The position numbers and the translations under genes were made by a program. 10,844 nucleotides of DNA, from NCBI GenBank assembly GCA_946482385.1, contig CAMLRI010000030.1, positions 1 to 10,844 of the forward strand, read 5' to 3'. The stretch is from an uncultured Cellvibrio sp. (GTDB lineage Bacteria; Pseudomonadota; Gammaproteobacteria; Pseudomonadales; Cellvibrionaceae). The notes under the pieces were generated by a model. It saw only the letters and a program-made list of their open reading frames with translations, made no database searches and was not told the origin of the DNA. Shown piece by piece: positions 6,787-10,844 of this stretch (positions are counted from its first letter, which is position 1; every line of letters begins with the position of its first letter).

Positions 6787-6837
6787 GCTACAGAAAAATG
6801 AAAGTTTGGTTGCAGTTTGGTGGCGGTTAGATGACAG
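6787..6837 (-). promoter_or_regulatory. Array of five Pho-box-like direct repeats (candidate PhoB site)
   Basis: On the minus strand, in the direction of the lipoprotein–receptor operon, five 7-base units lie at an exact 11-base period: CTGTCAT (6831–6837), CCGCCAC (6820–6826), CTGCAAC (6809–6815), CTTTCAT (6798–6804) and CTGTAGC (6787–6793). They match the PhoB half-site CTGTCAY at 7, 5, 5, 6 and 5 of 7 positions, 28 of 35 in total by hand count. The spacers CTAA, CAAA, CAAA and TTTT are A/T-rich, as in the known 7+4+7 Pho box. A sixth, weaker unit GCTTCAC (6776–6782, 4 of 7) continues the phase. The 8-mer ACCAAACT also recurs exactly 11 bases apart within the array. The array ends about 100 bases upstream of the ATG. 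The -10 element is not evident. Binding by PhoB is inferred from known box architecture. Confidence 0.75.
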
Positions 6838-6994
6838 CAGGGGGGTAAGTCGGCCGTATTGTCTGAGGCGCATGGCGTAAAAAAAGGGCGGAACGCAGGA
6901 GGTATGTGTTGGGTGGATTGTTATATGCCGAACCCAGCAGCTGACGTTTGCTAGTTGTTGGCGGTGGGGCTATTGGGTAGAGTGGCGCCCGTCA

Positions 6995-7026
6995 TTGATC
7001 AGGCTGCCCATTGGGGCTTTTATTAT
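6995..7026 (+). promoter_or_regulatory. Candidate sigma-70 promoter of mlaA
   Basis: TTGATC at 6995–7000 (4 of 6 to TTGACA) is followed after 17 bases by TTTTAT (7018–7023, 4 of 6), overlapped by TATTAT at 7021–7026 (5 of 6 to TATAAT) at a less favourable spacing. Transcription would begin about 20 bases before the mlaA start codon. It is supported by position and hexamers only. Confidence 0.35.
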
Positions 7027-7051
7027 CGTCAGTGTTATCGCAAGGATTTCC

Positions 7052-7846
7052 ATGAAACTTTTTAGGGTATTAGAGGCTTGTGGCCTTAGGGGCTTACCGT
7101 CTTATCGCGCTTGGGCCGGCGGTTTGCTGGCCTTGGCTGTTATCGCAACACCAGCGGCGGCCATGGCCGATGGGGATGCGCCAGAGGTGCAGGATGAGCA
7201 AAGTGCCGATCCCTGGCAGGCATTTAACCGCAAGGTGTTTGCCTTTAATGAAGTGGTGGATAAGTACACCTTGCGCCCACTGGCAGTTACCTATCGCGCC
7301 CTGATGCCCGACCCGCTGGAAGTGGGTGTGCGCAATATTTTCAATAATGTGCTGGAGGTGCCCAGCATCCTTAACGGCACCCTGCAGGGCAAGTTTGGCG
7401 GTGCCGCCCACGATTCGGGGCGCTTGCTGGTGAATACCACCCTGGGCTTGGGTGGCTTGCTGGATGTGGCCCAATACATGAACTTGCCCGCCGATGAGCG
7501 CGAGGATTTTGGCCAGACCCTGGCGGTGTGGGGCTACGAATCCAGTGCTTACCTGGTGTTGCCTTTCCTGGGGCCAAGTACCCTGCGCGATGGTTTGGCG
7601 AAGCCGGTGGATTGGTTCACCAACCCCACCAGCTACATAGACCATGTGCCAACGGACAACACTGTGTTGGGCGTTTCTCTGTTGAATACCCGCGCCGGTT
7701 TGTTGCCCTTGGAAGAAAGCATTAGCGGGGATCGCTACACCTTTATCCGCGATGCCTACTTGCAGCGCCGCGCCTACCTGATTAACAACGGTGAGGTGAA
7801 CGATGATTTTGGCGCTGAGGATAGTTTTGAGTTAGACGATTTTTAG
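7052..7846 (+). CDS. mlaA: MlaA (VacJ) family outer-membrane phospholipid transport protein
   Basis: The product is 264 residues from the ATG at 7052, which has AAGGA at 7042–7046. A longer in-frame form from TTG at 6995 would add a second hydrophobic stretch and lacks a good site. MlaA sits in the outer membrane with porins and removes mislocalised phospholipids from the outer leaflet, passing them to MlaC and the MlaFEDB transporter. Family motifs are clear: DPWQAFNR (53–60), a Pro/Tyr-rich segment RPLAVTYRALMPDPL (75–89), LLVNTTLGLGGLLDVA (125–140), EDFGQTLAVWG (151–161), YLVLPFLGPSTLRDG (167–181) and SGDRYTFIRDAYLQ (225–238). The signal sequence (about 1–39) ends ATPAAAMA before DGD and has no lipobox Cys, so it looks like a signal-peptidase-I substrate, unlike the E. 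coli lipoprotein. The C-terminal tail is acidic. No other mla gene is in the window. It faces the PilZ gene. Confidence 0.93.
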   Translation: MKLFRVLEACGLRGLPSYRAWAGGLLALAVIATPAAAMADGDAPEVQDEQSADPWQAFNRKVFAFNEVVDKYTLRPLAVTYRALMPDPLEVGVRNIFNNVLEVPSILNGTLQGKFGGAAHDSGRLLVNTTLGLGGLLDVAQYMNLPADEREDFGQTLAVWGYESSAYLVLPFLGPSTLRDGLAKPVDWFTNPTSYIDHVPTDNTVLGVSLLNTRAGLLPLEESISGDRYTFIRDAYLQRRAYLINNGEVNDDFGAEDSFELDDF

Positions 7847-7876
7847 CGGGAAGCGACTAGGCAATAAAATGAATAG

Positions 7877-7899
7877 GGGCGCTGCAACTAGCGGCGCCC
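7877..7899. terminator. Hairpin between convergent mlaA and PilZ genes
   Basis: A 9-base-pair GC-rich stem (7877–7885 with 7891–7899, one G·T pair) has a 5-base loop and lies in the 65-base gap between two convergent stops. Neither side has an immediate T run, although the minus strand is T-rich a few bases further on. It may end both transcripts with help from Rho, or protect 3' ends; it is not a canonical intrinsic terminator. Confidence 0.45.
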
Positions 7900-7911
7900 G
7901 TATGGATAGGG

Positions 7912-8220
7912 TTAGGGGATGACCTGCAAAATTTCCAAGCCCAGCATGACTTGCAAGTCGTCGCTACTGTTGGCGCGCACCACCTTGGCTTTGGCTTTAA
8001 GGGTTGGGTTGTGGCCATGATCAGAGCTGATTTCCACCTCCAGCTCTGTGCCTACCGGAATCAGGGTGCGGGTTTCTACCTGCATGCCACCGCCGCTTAA
8101 ATCGCGGCACAGCCCTTCAATCACTTCCTTGTCGACTGCAAGCCTGGCATTGAGCGGGGCGCTGATTTTCATGCGGATAAAATCGCGTTTTTCGCTATAA
8201 GCCTTGTCTTGAATACCCAT
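7912..8220 (-). CDS. Single-domain PilZ protein (c-di-GMP receptor)
   Basis: The product is 102 residues, the length of a stand-alone PilZ domain. The two c-di-GMP-binding signatures are present: RxxxR as R12-DFI-R16 near the N-terminus, and DxSxxG as DLSGGG at 40–45. The rest follows the six-strand barrel pattern (MQVETR, TELEVEIS, LKAKAKVVRA, VMLGLEIL). There is no signal peptide, so it is cytoplasmic. PilZ proteins of this size act as c-di-GMP-responsive adaptors on partner proteins (motility, pili, polysaccharide export); the partner cannot be named here. The ATG at 8218–8220 has AAGAGGA at 8227–8233, 6 bases upstream. It appears monocistronic, after a 282-base gap that contains degenerate repeats, and converges on mlaA. 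Confidence 0.92.
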   Translation of the reverse strand: MGIQDKAYSEKRDFIRMKISAPLNARLAVDKEVIEGLCRDLSGGGMQVETRTLIPVGTELEVEISSDHGHNPTLKAKAKVVRANSSDDLQVMLGLEILQVIP

Positions 8221-8370
8221 ACTGCATCCTCTTTATTAATGTGTTTTTTACTGGGTGTCGCTTGGTCAAAATCAAGGTTGAGTGTAGCACAGGCAGGTGT
8301 TTCGCCAGCCATAGGGGGCAATTTTGCCCTTATGGAACAAAAGGTTATTTCAGCGTTTTGTTTGGCGAAG

Positions 8371-8442
8371 TTTGGCTATAGATAGAAAGTTTAGCTATAG
8401 AAAATTTAGCTACAGGCTACAGAAAGTCTGGCTATAGGAAGG
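8371..8442. repeat. Four degenerate direct repeats around GGCTATAG/AGCTATAG
   Basis: Four adjacent units share the core TTT(A/G)GCTA(T/C)AG followed by an A-rich tail: 8371–8389, 8390–8404, 8405–8426 (with an internal duplication of GCTACAG) and 8427–8442. Unit length varies from 15 to 22 bases. They lie upstream of the PilZ gene and just beyond the fdxA terminator. They could be tandem regulator sites for PilZ, or slippage-expanded intergenic DNA. No function is known to me. Confidence 0.6.
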
Positions 8443-8460
8443 ACAGGTTACCCGGGGTAT

Positions 8461-8489
8461 AAAAAAACCGCGCCTGGGCGCGGTTTTTT
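8461..8489 (-). terminator. Rho-independent terminator of fdxA (bidirectional shape)
   Basis: A GC-rich 6-pair stem (8468–8473 with 8478–8483) and 4-base loop is flanked by seven A (8461–8467) and six T (8484–8489), so either strand reads as stem plus U run. It lies 14 bases past the fdxA stop and serves that gene on the minus strand. Confidence 0.92.
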
Positions 8490-8502
8490 GGGGGAGGTTT
8501 AA

Positions 8503-8826
8503 TTAACGCTCCAGATACTGCAGCTTGCCGGGCACGCCATCCCACTCGGCGTGGTCGGCGGGGGCATCTTTCATTTCGGTGATATTGGGCCATACCTGCG
8601 CCAGCTCGGCGTTCAGCTCCAGGAATACGGCCTGGTCTTCGGGCAGCTCGTCTTCCGAGAAGATGGCATTCACCGGGCACTCGGGTTCGCACAGGGCGCA
8701 GTCGATACATTCATCCGGGTGGATCACCAAAAAATTGGGGCCTTCGTAAAAGCAATCCACAGGGCAGACTTCTACACAGTCTGTGTGTTTACATTTGATG
8801 CAGTTTTCCCCAACTACAAACGTCAT
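8503..8826 (-). CDS. fdxA: Seven-iron ferredoxin (3Fe-4S plus 4Fe-4S), FdxA type
   Basis: The product is 107 residues and a soluble cytoplasmic electron carrier of the Azotobacter ferredoxin I type. The cysteine layout fits that family with an offset of one: C9, C17 and C50 for the 3Fe-4S cluster, and C21, C40, C43 and C46 for the 4Fe-4S cluster. C12 and C25 are the extra cysteines also seen in the family. The order is CxxCxxxxCxxxCP, then CxxCxxCxxxCP. The roughly 55-residue C-terminal extension (ELPEDQ... to LQYLER), rich in acidic and aromatic residues, is typical of this long form. The ATG at 8824–8826 has GGAG at 8833–8836, 6 bases upstream. It lies 163 bases downstream of mutS on the same strand, a pairing conserved in pseudomonads. 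It probably has its own promoter: a TAGAAT -10-like hexamer lies at 8880–8885. Confidence 0.96.
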   Translation of the reverse strand: MTFVVGENCIKCKHTDCVEVCPVDCFYEGPNFLVIHPDECIDCALCEPECPVNAIFSEDELPEDQAVFLELNAELAQVWPNITEMKDAPADHAEWDGVPGKLQYLER

Positions 8827-8879
8827 AGGAGACTCCAGAAGTTAGCCAATTCAATCGTGCGAGTTTAACAGAGGCGCGC

Positions 8880-8905
8880 ATTCTAAACAGCCAAAGCCGC
8901 TTTGG
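8880..8905 (-). promoter_or_regulatory. Weak hairpin and -10-like hexamer between mutS and fdxA
   Basis: On the minus strand a 5-base-pair inverted repeat (8891–8895 with 8901–8905) is followed by CTGTTTAGAAT. The TAGAAT (8880–8885, 5 of 6 to TATAAT) could be a -10 for fdxA, with a leader of about 47 bases, but no good -35 is found. The hairpin could be a poor mutS terminator. Neither reading is firm. Confidence 0.25.
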
Positions 8906-8989
8906 GTAGGTTTTTATCCGCCAGAGTTCTACTTGGCCTGATGCAATTTATTGTGAAAACCCTTAACTGAGAATTGTTCTTTTTAAACT

Positions 8990-10844
8990 CTATTTTCCTT
9001 TGGCATAAAGCTCTTTTAAGCGATACAGCTGCTCCAGTGCCTCGCGCGGGCTAAGGTTGTCCGGGTTGATTTTTTTCAGTGCATCCAGCGCGGGATTGGG
9101 CAGCGCATCAAATAAGCCGGATTGCAGGGGCGAGCCGGCGGCTGTTTCCTGTGTGGCGCTGTTTGCCTGGGGTGTTGGGGTGGTGGCTGCCATGGCTGGT
9201 GCTTTGATCGCGTGGGGATGCTCGCCATTTTCCAGCAGATGCAACTGTGCCCGCGCCTCATCCAGTACATCGGCGGGAATACCGGCCAGCTTGGCCACTT
9301 GCAGGCCGTAGCTCTTGCTGGCTGGCCCCTCCTGTACCTTGTGCAAAAACACAATATTGTCTTTGTGTTCGGTGGCATTCAGGTGCACGTTGACTATGCC
9401 CGGCACAGTTTCCGGCAGGCTGGTGATTTCAAAGTAATGGGTGGCAAACAGGGTAAAGGCGCGCACTTTTTCCGCCAGGTGTTTGGCGCAGGCCCAAGCC
9501 AGGGATAGGCCATCAAAGGTGCTGGTGCCGCGGCCAATTTCATCCATCAGCACCAGGCTGCGCTCGCTGGCGTTGTGGAGGATGTTGGCGGTTTCGGTCA
9601 TCTCCACCATAAAGGTGGAGCGGCCGCCGGCCAGGTCGTCGGATGAACCAATACGGGTAAAAATACGATCGACAATGCCAATATGCGCTGCTTGGGCGGG
9701 AACAAAGCTGCCCACATGAGCCAGCAGGGTAATCAGCGCCGCCTGGCGCATATAGGTCGATTTACCGCCCATGTTAGGGCCGGTGATGATCAGCATATGG
9801 CGCTGGGGGCTAAATACCAGGTCGTTGGGTACAAAGGGGGCACTGGTGACCTGCTCCACTACCGGGTGGCGGCCACCGCTAATCTCGATCCCCGCCGCTT
9901 CGCTCAATTCCGGGCGGCAAAAGCCCAGGGCATCGGCGCGCTCTGCCAGGGTGGCAATCACATCCAGCTCGGCTACGGCGGCGCCGGAATCCTGTAGGGG
10001 AATCAGCTGTTGGTTAAGTTGGTCGATCAGGTCTTCGTAGAGCGCTTTTTCCCGTGCCAGGGCGCGGCTTTGGGCGGAAAGGGCCTTATCTTCAAAAGCC
10101 TTCAGCTCGGGAGTGATGTAGCGCTCGGCGTTCTTCAGGGTTTGACGGCGAATGTAATCAGCCGGTGCTTTTTCCGATTGGGCGCTGGTGAGTTCAATGT
10201 AATAGCCGTGGATGCGGTTGTAGCCCACCTTAAGGGTGGGTATGCCGGTGCGCTCCCGCTCGCGGGTTTCCAAGTCGACCAGATACTGGCCGGCATTGGT
10301 GCTGATATTGCGCAGCTCGTCCAGCTCGGCATCATAACCTTCGGCAATCACCCCGCCATCGCGGATCACCACCGGCGGGTTTTCAATAATGGCGCGGCTC
10401 AGTAAATCCACCAATTCCGGAAAGGTGGAAATCTGCGCGGCCAGCAGGCGCAATTGCGGTGCCTGTTTGTTGGCCAGTTCCGCTTGCAGCTCCGGGTAGG
10501 TGGCAAGGGACAGCAACAGCCGCGACAGGTCGCGGGGGCGCGCCGAGCGCAGCGCCAGTCGCCCCAGAATCCGCTCCATATCGCCCACCCGCTTAAGAAT
10601 GCCGTTAACCAGTTCAAAGGCGTAATTCTGTTGCAGTTCGGCAATAGCGCCCTGGCGGTGGCGCAGCAGTTGGATATCGCGCAGGGGGCGGTTCAACCAA
10701 CGGCGCAACAAGCGGCTGCCCATGCTGGTGGCGCAGCGGTTAAGCACCCAAAACAGGGTGTGCTCATCGCCGCCATTAAGGTTGGTGTCCAGCTCCAGGT
10801 TGCGGCGGGTGGCGGCATCCATAATTACCGCTTCGTCGCGGTTT
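8990..10844 (-). CDS. mutS: DNA mismatch-repair ATPase MutS, C-terminal two-thirds (5' end outside window)
   Basis: The frame is open to the window edge, giving 617 visible residues ending in TAG at 8990–8992. The visible part starts just before [11 protein letters not shown], which in E. coli MutS lies about 270 residues into the 853-residue protein, so the mismatch-binding N-terminal domain is beyond the window. Present are the core lever/clamp domains, then the ATPase: Walker [10 protein letters not shown] (9755–9781), Walker B LVLMDE followed by [10 protein letters not shown] (9509–9556), and the conserved FATHYFE. A variable Ala/Pro/Thr linker follows, with QSGLF (9110–9124) fitting the beta-clamp-binding pattern QxxLF. 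The tail [16 protein letters not shown] is the C-terminal oligomerisation helix pair. MutS recognises base mismatches and recruits MutL to start strand-specific repair. No frameshift or loss of a catalytic residue is seen. Confidence 0.98.
   Translation of the reverse strand, partial: NRDEAVIMDAATRRNLELDTNLNGGDEHTLFWVLNRCATSMGSRLLRRWLNRPLRDIQLLRHRQGAIAELQQNYAFELVNGILKRVGDMERILGRLALRSARPRDLSRLLLSLATYPELQAELANKQAPQLRLLAAQISTFPELVDLLSRAIIENPPVVIRDGGVIAEGYDAELDELRNISTNAGQYLVDLETRERERTGIPTLKVGYNRIHGYYIELTSAQSEKAPADYIRRQTLKNAERYITPELKAFEDKALSAQSRALAREKALYEDLIDQLNQQLIPLQDSGAAVAELDVIATLAERADALGFCRPELSEAAGIEISGGRHPVVEQVTSAPFVPNDLVFSPQRHMLIITGPNMGGKSTYMRQAALITLLAHVGSFVPAQAAHIGIVDRIFTRIGSSDDLAGGRSTFMVEMTETANILHNASERSLVLMDEIGRGTSTFDGLSLAWACAKHLAEKVRAFTLFATHYFEITSLPETVPGIVNVHLNATEHKDNIVFLHKVQEGPASKSYGLQVAKLAGIPADVLDEARAQLHLLENGEHPHAIKAPAMAATTPTPQANSATQETAAGSPLQSGLFDALPNPALDALKKINPDNLSPREALEQLYRLKELYAKGK

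Larger units (their letters stand above)
6690..7051. other. Divergent intergenic region, lipoprotein operon / mlaA
   Basis: These 362 bases separate two genes transcribed away from each other. They hold the Pho-box-like array for the leftward operon (6787–6837) and a candidate sigma-70 promoter for mlaA (6995–7026). No clear -10 element was found for the leftward operon. The middle part (about 6840–6990) shows an isolated AGGAGG (6897–6902) ahead of a 16-codon open frame with unusable spacing; I see no gene there. Confidence 0.7.

Noticed and set aside
6690..6840. Fur box as the control of the lipoprotein–receptor operon
   Set aside because: No GATAAT-type inverted or direct repeat was found; the repeats present fit the Pho pattern instead.
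6897..6954. AGGAGG followed by a 16-codon frame upstream of mlaA
   Set aside because: Only one base separates the site from the ATG, later starts are poorly spaced, and the peptide has no recognisable features.
6995..7051. TTG start at 6995 for mlaA
   Set aside because: No ribosome-binding site was seen there, and it would put a second hydrophobic stretch ahead of the signal peptide; AAGGA plus ATG at 7052 is better.
7064..7081. LEAC near the MlaA N-terminus as a lipobox
   Set aside because: Only nine residues precede the Cys, with no hydrophobic core before it; the real hydrophobic stretch follows.
8371..8442. Repeats as a CRISPR array
   Set aside because: Units are short, degenerate and adjacent, with no spacers of constant length and no cas genes.

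Overview
The window looks like a chromosomal segment of a Gram-negative gammaproteobacterium, most like the Cellvibrio/Pseudomonas side of the class. The pointers are the mutS–fdxA gene pair on the right (a neighbourhood familiar from pseudomonads), a large TonB-dependent receptor, MlaA and a trimeric-type porin. The genus is an inference from gene content. No tRNA, rRNA, CRISPR array, insertion sequence or phage gene was seen.

Left part (1–1115, + strand): the 3' two-thirds or so of an outer-membrane porin gene that starts outside the window and ends in a strong terminator with a UUCG loop, followed by a small secreted protein with four cysteines that I do not recognise.

Centre (1135–6837, - strand): an envelope-uptake locus. 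Reading in the direction of transcription (right to left), it begins with a regulatory region, then an Asn/Ser-linked surface-type lipoprotein with beta-helix-like motifs, a 100-base gap holding a stable hairpin, an 894-residue TonB-dependent receptor with its terminator, and then a separately promoted secreted protein with two TonB-C-terminal-like modules and its own terminator. Upstream of the lipoprotein lie five consecutive 7-base units resembling the PhoB half-site CTGTCAY. They are spaced exactly 11 bases apart with mostly A/T-rich 4-base spacers, in the same orientation as the operon. A weaker three-unit array of the same kind lies in front of the TonB-like gene, 11 bases from a -10-like hexamer. 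My reading is that the lipoprotein–receptor operon, and perhaps the TonB-like gene, belong to the phosphate-starvation (Pho) regulon and serve to capture a phosphorus-containing nutrient. The box array is seen directly; the function is inferred.

Right part (7052–10844): mlaA (+ strand) for outer-membrane lipid asymmetry, facing a single-domain PilZ (c-di-GMP binding) gene (- strand). An intergenic region with four degenerate repeats separates PilZ from fdxA, a seven-iron ferredoxin gene. Last comes the 3' two-thirds of mutS, with the Walker A, Walker B, clamp-binding and C-terminal motifs all visible. These are ordinary housekeeping genes.
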